Below, piece by piece: positions 8,303 to 16,240 of a stretch of DNA of 64,000 bases. The stretch's first letter is position 1. Every line of letters starts with the position of its first letter. This DNA comes from Paenibacillus sp. KS-LC4 (GTDB lineage Bacteria > Bacillota > Bacilli > Paenibacillales > Paenibacillaceae): assembly GCF_036894955.1 (NCBI RefSeq), contig NZ_CP145905.1, positions 56,001 to 120,000 of the forward strand, given 5' to 3'. The translations under genes were made by a program, and so were the position numbers. A model generated the notes under the pieces. The model saw only the letters and a program-made list of their open reading frames with translations, ran no database searches and was not told the DNA's origin.

Positions 8303-8503
8303 ATGGGAAAAGAAAAGAAAGCTTTTCCGCTCCGACTGAATCCTGACATTCACCGTGCTCTGGAGCAATGGGCTAATGAGGAATTTCGCAGCGTCAATGG
8401 TCATATTGAGTTTTTGCTCCGCGAAGCACTTAGTCGTTCGGGCAGGCTGCCGAAGCCGCGGCCAGCCGAGCCTCTGGAAAACGCCGGTGAGTCTAGGGAA
8501 TAG
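8303..8503 (+). CDS. Arc/MetJ-type ribbon-helix-helix protein
   Basis: Small basic protein of 66 residues. FPLRLNPDIHRALEQWANEE fits the beta strand and first helix of the Arc fold, and SVNGHIEFLLREAL the second helix. The tail is proline-rich. RHH proteins of this size bind DNA as dimers, but as partner of an SPFH gene it might also act as an adaptor. No toxin-like ORF is adjacent, so an antitoxin role is not supported. Confidence 0.75.
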   Translation: MGKEKKAFPLRLNPDIHRALEQWANEEFRSVNGHIEFLLREALSRSGRLPKPRPAEPLENAGESRE

Positions 8504-8543
8504 AGAGAAGCAGATAATGAGCTTGAATATAGGCGAGAAATAA

Positions 8544-8596
8544 AGCCAAACAGCAGCTGCCGTCAAATGGTGATGGCGCTGCTGTTTGGCTTTGTT
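8544..8596 (+). terminator. Terminator of the SPFH-RHH operon
   Basis: Perfect 14-pair stem AGCCAAACAGCAGC / GCTGCTGTTTGGCT with a 20-base loop, followed by a T-rich tail. Confidence 0.85.
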
Positions 8597-8635
8597 TGAG
8601 GTTGGTAAGTCCCTGGAGTAAGGGTCATTGAATGA

Positions 8636-9175
8636 GCACTGCCGCCTTGTAACTTTTTTGCAGAAGAAAACGTCGTTAGCTATAAATTTCCTGGCAGGAA
8701 GATTATTGCTATGGGCCAGCAAACGGATATTGCGGATAGTGAAAATGAGGCTGCCCGACCCAAATTGGAGTTGCTTGATCTCGCAGACCAAGAGCGATTT
8801 ATTTTGCTGAAGTACAATTGTGCCAATAAGCGATGCTCGACTATTTTGGTAAAGGAACATGATTCCAAAGTAGAGAGCGTTGGTTTGGCGGATGGCATTT
8901 TTCAAGATTATAAGCTTTCCCCCGAGAAAAACAAGCTGCTGTTGAGATATGGCTACAATGAGGGTGGACAGGTTATTAGGCATGTGTTGTTTGTTGTTGA
9001 TTTGGTGCAGATGAAGGTCGTTCCTTATGAGAGTGCGGAGATGAGCAAGGAGTATATGTACACGCCAACTTGGCCTGTCGTCGACTACCAGTGGATGGAT
9101 AACAATCAGTTTTGGGTGGAGTCTGCTGATTTACAAAACTGGAGGGAATATCAGCGAGCAAGTAGTCTAATGTAA
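8636..9175 (+). pseudogene. 5'-truncated hypothetical protein gene
   Basis: An open frame of about 180 codons reads as ordinary protein back to a stop at 8633, starting LPPCNFFAEENVVSYKF. The first ATG is only at 8711 and has no ribosome site. The reading suggests a protein that has lost its N-terminus, perhaps a signal peptide. The remaining part is soluble, has CANKRC and ends WREYQRASSLM. No family recognised. It could still be expressed from 8711 as a 154-residue protein. Confidence 0.4.
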
Positions 9176-9193
9176 ATAAATCTAACATATAAA

Positions 9194-9247
9194 TTGACAA
9201 ACCATAAAAAATTACGGTATTCTAATAAAAAATGTTAGGTTATCTAA
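9194..9247 (+). promoter_or_regulatory. Sigma-A-like promoter with flanking inverted repeats
   Basis: TTGACA at 9194 and TATTCT at 9218 are 18 bases apart. CTAACAT (9182-9188) and ATGTTAG (9232-9238) flank the promoter as inverted repeats, and TTAG-N5-CTAA follows at 9235-9247. It drives what is now a broken gene, so it may be a relic of a controlled operon. Confidence 0.4.
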
Positions 9248-9249
9248 CG

Positions 9250-9502
9250 ATGAGGGCGGCGGCTATGACAAATACGCCGCCAGCCCGCTTGCTGGATTGT
9301 AAGCGGGGCAGGCGGTGTAAATTGAACGTTTCATAAAGCGATTTTTCTGTCGCAGCGTATTGTCGTAATGGGAGCTGGACCTGTACGAATTTTAAAGCAA
9401 TTTGAAGTGGATTTGCCTTCAGAGCGCTTGCCGGAGGTGCGTGAGCACAAAGCGTTTTTAGCTTTAAAGCGGAAGCATGCCGAACTGCTGAGGCGTGATT
9501 GA
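9250..9502 (+). pseudogene. Internally deleted ABC ATPase of the NitT/TauT/SsuB type
   Basis: Two fragments in different frames. From ATG 9250 (or 9265) the reading MTNTPPARLLDCKR resembles the N-terminus of an ATP-binding subunit. From 9326 to the stop at 9502, AIFLSQRIVVMGAGPVRILK and VDLPSERLPEVREHKAFLAL match the C-terminus of sulfonate/nitrate/taurine importer ATPases. Walker A, signature and Walker B are absent, so most of the gene was deleted. The call rests on recognised family wording, not on alignment. Confidence 0.55.
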
Positions 9503-9526
9503 TTGATTTTAAAGGAGGAGTTAATA

Positions 9527-9757
9527 ATGGAGAAGCTGACTAGGGCTGTGCTGGAAGAGGATCGGAAAGATCAGCGTAATTTTCCTACTGCCGAGGTTCT
9601 CAAGGCTCGTCCCAAAATGATTGCGGCTATGACTTTGCTTGCTACCGTCATGTTATTTAGGCATCCTGCCGCTCTTAATGGAGCAGCGGGATGTTTTACT
9701 TTTCGAGGAGAAGGGAAAAATGCGAAGGCAGACGGTGGGCAAGAGATACAGGTCTAA
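9527..9757 (+). CDS. Small ORF in a decayed region, possibly a gene fragment
   Basis: A 76-codon frame begins at ATG 9527 with a good AAGGAGG seven to ten bases upstream: MEKLTRAVLEEDRKDQRNFP, then one hydrophobic stretch AAMTLLATVMLF. The C-terminal part (from about residue 45) has no recognisable domain. Just downstream, protein-like readings such as INPLELGNKSGIELPAVF appear in another frame, interrupted by stops. This suggests a frameshifted or deleted original. No family recognised. Confidence 0.35.
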   Translation: MEKLTRAVLEEDRKDQRNFPTAEVLKARPKMIAAMTLLATVMLFRHPAALNGAAGCFTFRGEGKNAKADGGQEIQV

Positions 9758-10068
9758 CCACTACGTACAGGGATATTAACCCGCTGGAACTAGGAAATAA
9801 GTCGGGGATTGAGCTGCCCGCCGTCTTTCAGGAGTGCTGAAAGGCGGTGTTAATGCAGGGGATGCAGAGGGTAAAATAGTTTAAAGGGTTGCTGTTCAAG
9901 GTTCGTGCATAAGAAATTGGGAGCGGATGAATACTATGGTCAGATTCACAGCAAACGCATTGCCTAGCCTGATCAAGTAGAGAACGATCCTTCGAGTGGC
10001 GGCCTTCGTCATGCATCGGAAAACGACTGCTTCAGCATTCGAGGATTCCCCTGTTAGCCGTGTTTTTT
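9758..10068. other. Gene-free stretch with eroded coding remnants
   Basis: No intact gene seen. Short protein-like readings on the plus strand in shifting frames (RDINPLELGNKSGIELP near 9768; GADEYYGQIHSKRIA near 9920) suggest decayed coding sequence. No mobile element, tRNA or clear terminator was recognised. Confidence 0.4.
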
Positions 10069-10162
10069 AAATATAAGACTTTATAAGTTCCTGCTTATAA
10101 CCCGCTTATATTTCAGTGCAAAACGAGCCTTTGCCGATAAATGACGGCGATAGCCGTTTACG
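10069..10162 (+). repeat. Intergenic hairpin repeat, copy A
   Basis: The first hairpin has AAATATAAG and CTTATATTT as outer arms and TTATAAG / CTTATAA as inner arms (10069-10113). A second foldable part follows with AAACG/CGTTT and GCCG/CGGC pairs. The same outline recurs upstream of cysK, pabB and folB. It lies about 65 bases before the spoVT start. Confidence 0.7.
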
Positions 10163-10226
10163 CTATTAGACAGGCAGTTCGTACCCAGTAGACTTAAAAT
10201 CCTCTAGGAAAGTGGGGCAACATGAA

Positions 10227-10769
10227 ATGAAAGCAACTGGAATTGTACGCCGCATTGATGATCTTGGGCGTGTAGTTATTCCGAAGGAAATTCGCCGGAC
10301 ACTACGCATTCGGGAAGGTGACCCGCTTGAAATATTTGTAGATCGCGATGGGGAGGTTATTCTTAAGAAGTACTCTCCGATTGGCGAACTTGGGGATTTT
10401 GCCAAAGAATACGCAGAATCATTGTTTGAGAGCACGAATCATGTGGCGCTCATCTCTGACCGGGATACGATTATTGCGGTAGCCGGCGCTTCCAAGAAAG
10501 ATCTGCTGGACAAGCAGGTGGGGCCGATACTGGAAAGCTGCATGGAGAACCGCAAAGCTATAGCTGAAACGACTCCTGGTGCTTATGAGATGATTAAAGA
10601 TATAAGCGACACTTTCTCGGCCTTCGTTGTAGCGCCGATTATTGCAGGCGGAGACCCGATTGGTACGGTTGTGCTGCTTAGCAAGGATGATGCTGTGAAA
10701 ATGTCGATTATGGAGCAAAAAATGGCAGAGACTGCTGCGGGCTTTTTAGCGAAGCAAATGGAGCAGTAA
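10227..10769 (+). CDS. spoVT: Stage V sporulation protein T, transcription regulator
   Basis: Protein of 180 residues. The N-terminal AbrB-type swapped-hairpin DNA-binding domain is MKATGIVRRIDDLGRVVIPK and RTLRIREGDPLEIF (residues 1-50). The C-terminal GAF-like domain spans about 55-178. In Bacillus, SpoVT tunes sigma-G forespore genes. ATG 10227 is chosen because family proteins start MKATGIVRRI; upstream GTG 10212 would add five unrelated residues. It is first in the conserved block and is ended by its own terminator. Confidence 0.95.
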   Translation: MKATGIVRRIDDLGRVVIPKEIRRTLRIREGDPLEIFVDRDGEVILKKYSPIGELGDFAKEYAESLFESTNHVALISDRDTIIAVAGASKKDLLDKQVGPILESCMENRKAIAETTPGAYEMIKDISDTFSAFVVAPIIAGGDPIGTVVLLSKDDAVKMSIMEQKMAETAAGFLAKQMEQ

Positions 10770-10790
10770 AACAGGTCGTCCCATCAAATG

Positions 10791-10845
10791 CAAAAGCCCG
10801 GTGCAAGCAGCGAGTTTAGCTGTTTAAGCACCGGGCTTTTGTGTG
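10791..10845 (+). terminator. Terminator after spoVT
   Basis: Perfect 14-pair stem CAAAAGCCCGGTGC / GCACCGGGCTTTTG with T residues in the descending arm. Confidence 0.85.
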
Positions 10846-10903
10846 ATTGTGATAGCTGGGTACTGGTTGTCTGAGTATAGATGAGCTCATTTTATTCTGG
10901 AAT

Positions 10904-11314
10904 TTAAAAAGCGTCATCGTCTTGAACGGCGAGCTTGCCTGCATAAAGCAGCTTGAAATATTTGTAGGCGAATATACAAAAAGCAATTAAAAAAACGAGT
11001 TGTTTAATCAGCATAGGCACAGGAATGAAGTCGGAAACGATCCAAACATCGAGCAGGACGGTGAACACGATGATTCGGGTCATAACCTTTGCTCGCAGCT
11101 CCGTCCTGATCCATTTTTTCACATGTAAAAGAGCGATTCCGCCGCCCAGCATCAATAGGAGCCAAATGAAAAAAATGTCTTTATTCAGCGAGTAGCCGAA
11201 TAAGGAGCCATAAAGGAGTGATGAGGCAATGCCGGAGAATTTATGCAATTTTTGTTCGTTGGCAGTTAAATGGTAATAGGTTCGTTTCATTATTAAATTT
11301 AAGGATTTTTTCAA
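10904..11314 (-). CDS. Small integral membrane protein of unknown function
   Basis: Protein of 136 residues with about four hydrophobic segments (roughly 25-45, 48-65, 80-97 and 100-118) and short charged ends (ANEQKLHK, AVQDDDAF). No family recognised. The TTG start at 11314 is supported by GGTGGAGA seven bases upstream; an ATG nine codons in is the alternative. It points against spoVT and yabN and occupies the place where B. subtilis has yabM, but it is far too short to be that flippase. Confidence 0.65.
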   Translation of the reverse strand: MKKSLNLIMKRTYYHLTANEQKLHKFSGIASSLLYGSLFGYSLNKDIFFIWLLLMLGGGIALLHVKKWIRTELRAKVMTRIIVFTVLLDVWIVSDFIPVPMLIKQLVFLIAFCIFAYKYFKLLYAGKLAVQDDDAF

Positions 11315-11510
11315 ATCAACTCTCCACCTTTCGGGCTGTAGAGGCTGTTAATCAAATGAATAATTGGTGAGTGTGAACCTTTCTGAGTGATTTATACCTC
11401 ATATTCCCAATTTGGGGGATGGAAATGTACGATTGTCGACTTTTTTGTAGTTGCGGCGCCTTCTTTAGTATACTAATGGGAGAAGCTAATTGTAGGAGAG
11501 TGTGAGAAAA

Positions 11511-12992
11511 ATGAGTGAACCACATATTACGGTTGTCGGTCTTGGTTCTGGCGACGCCGATCAAATGACGCTAGGCGTATGGAAAAGGCTCCAGCAGGCT
11601 GCTCGCATCTATGTCAGGACGGAGCAGCATCCGGCGATATCGCTGCTTAAGGAGCATCAGCTTGCTTATACCTCGTTTGATTCGGTGTACGAGAAGCATG
11701 ATACGTTTCCTGAGGTGTATGAGGACATAGCGGCTTCGCTGTTATTAGAGGTGCAATCGTCGCAGGGAGAGGTCGTGTACGCCGTTCCGGGGCATCCGAT
11801 GGTTGCAGAGCGCACGGTTCAGCTTCTTCGCGAGCGCTGCGCGGATACAGGCGTGCAGCTCGACATTGTTGGTGGAGAAAGCTTCTTGGATCAAGCGTTT
11901 ATTCGACTTGGCATTGATCCGATCGAGGGCTTTGCGCTGCTGGATGCCGCAGAGCTTCAGCCTGCGATGCTTCAACCGCGCGTACATACGATTATTGGGC
12001 AAATTTACGATGCGTTTACTGCATCAGACGTAAAGCTGGCTCTAATGGAGCGTTATCCTGATGATTTCGAGGTTGTCATAGGTCATGCACTCGGCGTTGC
12101 TGGCGAGGAGCAAATTATTCGCGTGCCGCTCTATGAGCTGGATCGTACACCGGGCTTTGGCAATCTTTCGCTGCTGCTTGTGCCGCGTACGACGGAGGAT
12201 GCGGTGCTGAACCGTTCTTTTGACCGGCTGCACGAGATTGTTGCGATTTTGCGCAGCCCTGAAGGCTGTCCGTGGGATCGGGAGCAAACACATTCATCTA
12301 TCCGCAAAAACTTTATCGAAGAGCTGTACGAGGCGCTTGAAGCGATTGATAATGATGATCCGGACGCTATGCGCGAGGAGTTTGGCGATGTGATTTTGCA
12401 GGTGATGCTGCATAGCCAGATGGAGGAGGAGACAGGCGCGTTCACCGTCTATGATGTCATTGAGACGCTGAACGAGAAGCTGTTGTTCCGCCATCCCCAT
12501 GTATTTGGCGCCAGCAGTGCCACGGATGCTGATGAGGCGCTAGGCAACTGGGAGCAGATGAAGGCTGAGGAGAAGGAGCGCAATGGTACAGCTGCCAGCC
12601 GTCAATCTCAGCTGGATGGCATTCCGCCAGACCTTCCAGCGCTGATGAAGGCCTACAAGCTTCAGAAGAAGGCGGCGAAGGTGGGGTTTGACTGGGATGA
12701 CCTTGGGCCTGTACTGGACAAAATCCAAGAGGAGCTCTCCGAACTTCGCGAAGCGATTGCCTCGAAGGATGAGCTGGAGCAGGCGGGCGAGCTGGGCGAT
12801 TTGCTGTTTGCCGTCGTCAATGCAGCGAGATTCATTCATGCCGATCCCGAAGAAGCGCTGACGATGACGAACCGGAAGTTCAAGTCGCGTTTTGCTTATA
12901 TTGAAGAGCAGCTTCGTATAAACAACAAAACATTTGACCAGACTGATTTAACAGAAATGGACCGCTGGTGGGAAGAAGCAAAGCGACAATAG
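11511..12992 (+). CDS. yabN: Tetrapyrrole-methylase-like / MazG fusion, YabN
   Basis: Protein of 493 residues. Residues 1 to about 220 form a tetrapyrrole (corrin/porphyrin) methylase fold: ITVVGLGSGDADQMTLGVW at the start and VYAVPGHPMVAERTV. The rest is a MazG nucleoside triphosphate pyrophosphohydrolase with EEVFE-like motif EELYEALEAI and EEFGDVILQVMLH, and a second helical half. The reaction of the MazG part is NTP to NMP plus pyrophosphate, a house-cleaning role. ATG 11511 has AGGAGAG ten bases upstream; GTG 11502 lies too close to that site. Confidence 0.93.
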   Translation: MSEPHITVVGLGSGDADQMTLGVWKRLQQAARIYVRTEQHPAISLLKEHQLAYTSFDSVYEKHDTFPEVYEDIAASLLLEVQSSQGEVVYAVPGHPMVAERTVQLLRERCADTGVQLDIVGGESFLDQAFIRLGIDPIEGFALLDAAELQPAMLQPRVHTIIGQIYDAFTASDVKLALMERYPDDFEVVIGHALGVAGEEQIIRVPLYELDRTPGFGNLSLLLVPRTTEDAVLNRSFDRLHEIVAILRSPEGCPWDREQTHSSIRKNFIEELYEALEAIDNDDPDAMREEFGDVILQVMLHSQMEEETGAFTVYDVIETLNEKLLFRHPHVFGASSATDADEALGNWEQMKAEEKERNGTAASRQSQLDGIPPDLPALMKAYKLQKKAAKVGFDWDDLGPVLDKIQEELSELREAIASKDELEQAGELGDLLFAVVNAARFIHADPEEALTMTNRKFKSRFAYIEEQLRINNKTFDQTDLTEMDRWWEEAKRQ

Positions 12993-13184
12993 GGGACGCG
13001 GTTCGCTAAGTGAAGCGAGGATTCCGCACTTTTCGAGAAAAAAATTTGTGGTCAGTGGCAGGAATTCATGTCAGCAAGCAGAATAAGTTAACTTCGTAAG
13101 TGTAACAGTTTTAGACTATCACGAACGTACATCGTACTAAGCGGCTATACCACTAGCTAAGCTTATCATTAGGAGGATTTTAAA

Positions 13185-13457
13185 ATGAACAAAACTGATT
13201 TGATTAACAACATTGCAACAAAAAGCGGTTTGACTAAACGCGATGTAGAGGCTGTTCTTAACGGCTTTCTTGGTGAAGTAACAGATGCTCTTGCTGGTGG
13301 AGACAAAGTACAATTGATCGGCTTCGGTACTTTCGAAACGCGCACACGCTCAAGCCGTGTTGGCCGCAACCCACAAACAGGCAAAGAGATTAACATTCCA
13401 GAATCCAAAGTTCCTGCATTTAAAGCAGGCAACAAGTTGAAAGAAGCTATCCAGTAA
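13185..13457 (+). CDS. hup: HU-family DNA-binding protein
   Basis: Protein of 90 residues, the standard HU length. It begins MNKTDLINNIATKSGLTKRD, has the GFGTFETRTRSSRVGRNPQT core and the arm motif EINIPESKVPAFKAG. It bends and compacts chromosomal DNA as a dimer. A strong AGGAGG lies nine bases upstream and a 190-base leader region precedes it. Codon use is cleaner than the neighbours, as in a highly expressed gene. Three bases separate it from rqcP. Confidence 0.96.
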   Translation: MNKTDLINNIATKSGLTKRDVEAVLNGFLGEVTDALAGGDKVQLIGFGTFETRTRSSRVGRNPQTGKEINIPESKVPAFKAGNKLKEAIQ

Positions 13458-13460
13458 TTC

Positions 13461-13742
13461 ATGCGTCTGGATAAGTTTCTCAAAGTATCCCGCCTGATCA
13501 AGCGGCGCACGGTCGCTAAGGATGTGTCCGAGCAGGGACGCATCTGGATCAACGGACGCGAAGCGAAAGCAAGCAGCGCCGTAAAGGTTGGGGATGAGCT
13601 TGCTATCCAATACGGGCAGAAGACAGTAACCGTTCGAATCGAGCGAATTGCCGAAACGACCCGCAAGGATGAAGCCGGTGAGCTCTACACGGTGCTGAAG
13701 GAAGAACAGCGTCCGCGTGACAATGATCTTGAATGGCAATAA
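13461..13742 (+). CDS. rqcP: S4-domain RNA-binding protein RqcP (YabO)
   Basis: Protein of 93 residues with an S4 domain: MRLDKFLKVSRLIKRRTVAK, then GRIWINGREAKASSAVKVGD. RqcP/YabO binds the stalled large ribosomal subunit and helps RqcH add alanine tails in ribosome quality control. It follows HU after three bases and has no separate ribosome site beyond the end of hup (TCCAGTAATTC is poor), so coupling to hup is likely. Confidence 0.93.
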   Translation: MRLDKFLKVSRLIKRRTVAKDVSEQGRIWINGREAKASSAVKVGDELAIQYGQKTVTVRIERIAETTRKDEAGELYTVLKEEQRPRDNDLEWQ

Positions 13743-13750
13743 TGCATAGC

Positions 13751-13790
13751 AAGGGCCGTTCCCGGATTTTATCGTGCGGGAACGGCCTTA
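13751..13790. terminator. Bidirectional terminator between rqcP and the CPBP gene
   Basis: Arms AAGGGCCGTTCCCG and CGGGAACGGCCTT pair over 11-12 bases. It ends the plus-strand hup-rqcP unit and the converging minus-strand CPBP unit. Tails are only weakly T-rich. Confidence 0.65.
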
Positions 13791-13823
13791 TAAATTATAA
13801 AGATAGCTAGTTAGTGGCTGCTT

Positions 13824-14594
13824 TCATGAAAAGATATTGCTTAAAATAACATGTAGAAATAGATCCGCTCCCATGTGAGCAATCATTGCGTACTCTAAGC
13901 CCTTTTTCCAATACAGAAATCCAAACCAAATACCAAGTATGCTATTTAGCACAATGGCTCTGAGGACTAAGAGTAGCGTCAACTCCCCGAAGACCGTCGC
14001 GGTTGCAGGCAGGTGTCCAATGCCGAATAAAACGGACGCAAGCACTATACTCACCCATAGGATCACAGCAGAATCGGCGTTGTTTTTTCTACGGAATATT
14101 TTCGCTAGAAGCCATACGATGAGCGTCATGGTAAACAAACGCAGCATGATTTCTTCGGTTAAACCGCCATAAAACATAGTCAAAAGCCCTTGCCACCAAT
14201 AGGCTTCAATGGGTTGAATGCTCGACAGGTCTATATTGGGCACTAATATGAAATGATCGAGAAAAACGACAAGTAAGGTCAAGAAAAAACTGATTGTCAG
14301 GCTTAAGAGAATCCATTTGGAGGAAAAGGGTGCTTTTGCCGTTTTGTATACCCATGAACGTATATGTGGTATGTCTAATCCTGTTTTTTCCTGAAGCTGT
14401 ATTCCAGCAAAAGTAAGGAGAAATAGCATAGCAATTTGCTGTAGCAGGCTGAATGCTATAATGATTGATATAGGAATTGGAATTTCCGGAATAGCGGTGC
14501 TTTGCAGCAAGGAAATTTGATTGGGAACATTGAACAATATGCCTAATGCACCCAAGGCGGTTATAACCAATATTAACCTCAGGTTTTTCTTCAT
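13824..14594 (-). CDS. CPBP-family intramembrane metalloprotease
   Basis: Membrane protein of 256 residues with about seven hydrophobic segments. All CPBP (Abi/CAAX) motifs are visible: GGLTEEIMLR (EExxxR, near 143), FGIGHLPA (FxxxH, near 191) and IAHMGAD (HxxxD, near 238). The family includes CAAX prenyl proteases and bacteriocin self-immunity proteins. It lies 27 bases downstream of the DUF1648 gene and is the third gene of a GntR-led operon. Inferred role: envelope stress or toxin immunity; substrate unknown. Confidence 0.85.
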   Translation of the reverse strand: MKKNLRLILVITALGALGILFNVPNQISLLQSTAIPEIPIPISIIIAFSLLQQIAMLFLLTFAGIQLQEKTGLDIPHIRSWVYKTAKAPFSSKWILLSLTISFFLTLLVVFLDHFILVPNIDLSSIQPIEAYWWQGLLTMFYGGLTEEIMLRLFTMTLIVWLLAKIFRRKNNADSAVILWVSIVLASVLFGIGHLPATATVFGELTLLLVLRAIVLNSILGIWFGFLYWKKGLEYAMIAHMGADLFLHVILSNIFS

Positions 14595-14621
14595 CTTTTT
14601 TCACCTCAGCATGGTCATTAT

Positions 14622-15725
14622 TTATATGAAAGTAAATAAAACGAGACCTAATGCAAAAACGAAAGGGGCTACAAGGAAAGCCCAAGCCGCGGGACGTCCG
14701 AAGTTGACGGTCCAACCATTCCCCCCCAGTCGTTCGACAAACAAAGCTGAATCATCCTTATTAAAATAAAATAAGCCCATTTTCCAGTATTTCTCCAGTT
14801 CATCATAGGGTTTATCATGAGGTGTAGGGATTTTCTCTAATAACTCCACGCTCTTCTTCGCTTTAATGGATGTCACAATCGCCCCGGCAATAATGAGCAG
14901 CGGGAGTATCAAAATGAGCCAGTCCACCCAACCCGAATCAATAACCTGAATGATGGAGCATTGAATAACGGTATTAGTTAGAACTACTAAAATAGTAATG
15001 ACATGAAGAAAAATAGCATGAGCGCGTCGGAATGTTTTTTGTTGATTTTGGGAAGCGGCTACATCCTGGAGATTCAGCTGTTTTTTACTACGGATAATGC
15101 CCTCATGAATAAAAAACATCATTAAGGTAATCCCTATTTGAACGAATGTAGTAGCAAACACAATCCCGATGGATTTATCGCCTACTTTGTCAACCTCTCC
15201 GTTAGAATTATAGTGAAGAGGAATCTGATTCGGTATGCTGTCATAATATCCGGCCACAGCTATCGTATTAATAACAATGATTAAGACAGGGATTAAATGC
15301 CACAATCTTGAAACGGTCAGTCGATTTCTGTGCGAGGTATCAACGCCGATACGCGATGAGAGCTGCGTTCTCCAATTTTGTGCGGTTTTTAATACCTTCA
15401 CCTTTTTATGCGTATTTCGGTAAATGAGTACATGTGCAGCTAGATATACGGGTATTGCAACCATTAATGAAACAGGGACTGATACAATACTCAACACAGC
15501 TGATAGAATTGAAACGATTGCGATCATGCTTCCTGTTGTCGTGCTCTTGATAAAATAGCTTCTCCGAATATCTTTAATGGCCTGATGTGAGATGAATTCC
15601 GAAGGAATTCGTATTCCAAAATGAATTAATGGATTAGAAGATAGGGACCATCTTGGCCCGAATACGGTTACACTTACTACGATTACCCAAGTAACAATTA
15701 GAAACGTCAATATTAAAGTGTTCAT
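14622..15725 (-). CDS. DUF1648/DUF5808 multi-pass membrane protein
   Basis: Protein of 367 residues with about seven hydrophobic segments. A DUF1648 motif near 165-195 reads SIPNQIPLHYNSNGEVDKVG. The C-terminal part (about 305-345) has FYFNKDDSALFVERLGGNGW, typical of DUF5808. DUF1648 is the domain of the SDP immunity protein SdpI, which matters because an sdpABC locus lies 7 kb away, but this protein is longer and is not a plain SdpI. The ATG overlaps the GntR stop in ATGA, showing translational coupling. Confidence 0.82.
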   Translation of the reverse strand: MNTLILTFLIVTWVIVVSVTVFGPRWSLSSNPLIHFGIRIPSEFISHQAIKDIRRSYFIKSTTTGSMIAIVSILSAVLSIVSVPVSLMVAIPVYLAAHVLIYRNTHKKVKVLKTAQNWRTQLSSRIGVDTSHRNRLTVSRLWHLIPVLIIVINTIAVAGYYDSIPNQIPLHYNSNGEVDKVGDKSIGIVFATTFVQIGITLMMFFIHEGIIRSKKQLNLQDVAASQNQQKTFRRAHAIFLHVITILVVLTNTVIQCSIIQVIDSGWVDWLILILPLLIIAGAIVTSIKAKKSVELLEKIPTPHDKPYDELEKYWKMGLFYFNKDDSALFVERLGGNGWTVNFGRPAAWAFLVAPFVFALGLVLFTFI

Positions 15726-16123
15726 ATATGGTTCTCTCCCTTGAATTCTTTTATATTGCGATATAGTTCATTAACTAAGCTTTGAAGCTGCTCTTCGGAT
15801 ATTCCCTTGCAAATAGCGCTAGCAACGACGGGGCGAAGTGATTCGATTAATAAGGGTCTATATTGACTAATCAATGAGGTTGGGGGCATTGATTGAATGA
15901 TAACCCCTTTACGTTGATGCATTTCAATAAAATCGCCTTGTTTCAGCAAGTGGTAGGCTTTATTAACGGTATGCATATTAATGCCGATATCGCTAGCCAT
16001 TCTTCGAACGGAAGGCAGCGACTCCCCAGGTTGGAGCATGCCTTTAGCTATTCCTTCAATAACTTGATTTACTAGCTGGATATAAATAGGGACCTCTGAT
16101 TGCATGTCAATGTGTATAATCAT
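15722..16123 (-). CDS. GntR-family (YtrA subfamily) transcriptional regulator
   Basis: Protein of about 133 residues. An N-terminal winged helix of the GntR type (PIYIQLVNQVIEGIAKGMLQ; LPSVRRMASDIGINMHTVNK; YHLLKQGDFI) is followed by only a short helical tail, the layout of the YtrA subfamily that controls transporters and cell-envelope operons. ATG 16123 is preferred because GGGGG lies eight bases before it; a GTG at 16132 falls too near that site. It leads the three-gene operon. Confidence 0.88.
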   Translation of the reverse strand: MIIHIDMQSEVPIYIQLVNQVIEGIAKGMLQPGESLPSVRRMASDIGINMHTVNKAYHLLKQGDFIEMHQRKGVIIQSMPPTSLISQYRPLLIESLRPVVASAICKGISEEQLQSLVNELYRNIKEFKGENHI

Positions 16124-16163
16124 CAAGTACACCCCCTTGACTATTGGTTAAAATGGATAGAAT

Positions 16164-16202
16164 GAAGAAGTCTGTTATACATTAAGTATAACAGACTTCT
16201 TC
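16164..16202 (-). promoter_or_regulatory. Perfect 17-bp palindrome between the GntR operon and the S8 protease gene
   Basis: Arms GAAGAAGTCTGTTATAC and GTATAACAGACTTCTTC match fully, with a five-base loop ATTAA. It lies 41 bases upstream of the GntR start and 38 bases past the protease stop. No T run follows on either strand, so a simple terminator is doubtful. The inner part TGTTATAC-N5-GTATAACA is a plausible operator for a GntR dimer. Confidence 0.6.
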
Positions 16203-16240
16203 GCATTGTAAATATTTCCTTCAAATGTTAATAGGAATTT

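Noticed and set aside
8303..8503. RHH protein as antitoxin of a toxin-antitoxin pair
   Set aside because: No toxin-like ORF on either side; the partner is an SPFH membrane protein.
8264..8983. 239-codon minus-strand ORF
   Set aside because: Antisense to the RHH gene and terminator; low-complexity composition without domain or ribosome site.
9176..10226. Insertion sequence or prophage remnant
   Set aside because: No transposase, integrase or terminal repeats recognised; only eroded metabolic gene fragments and one hairpin repeat.
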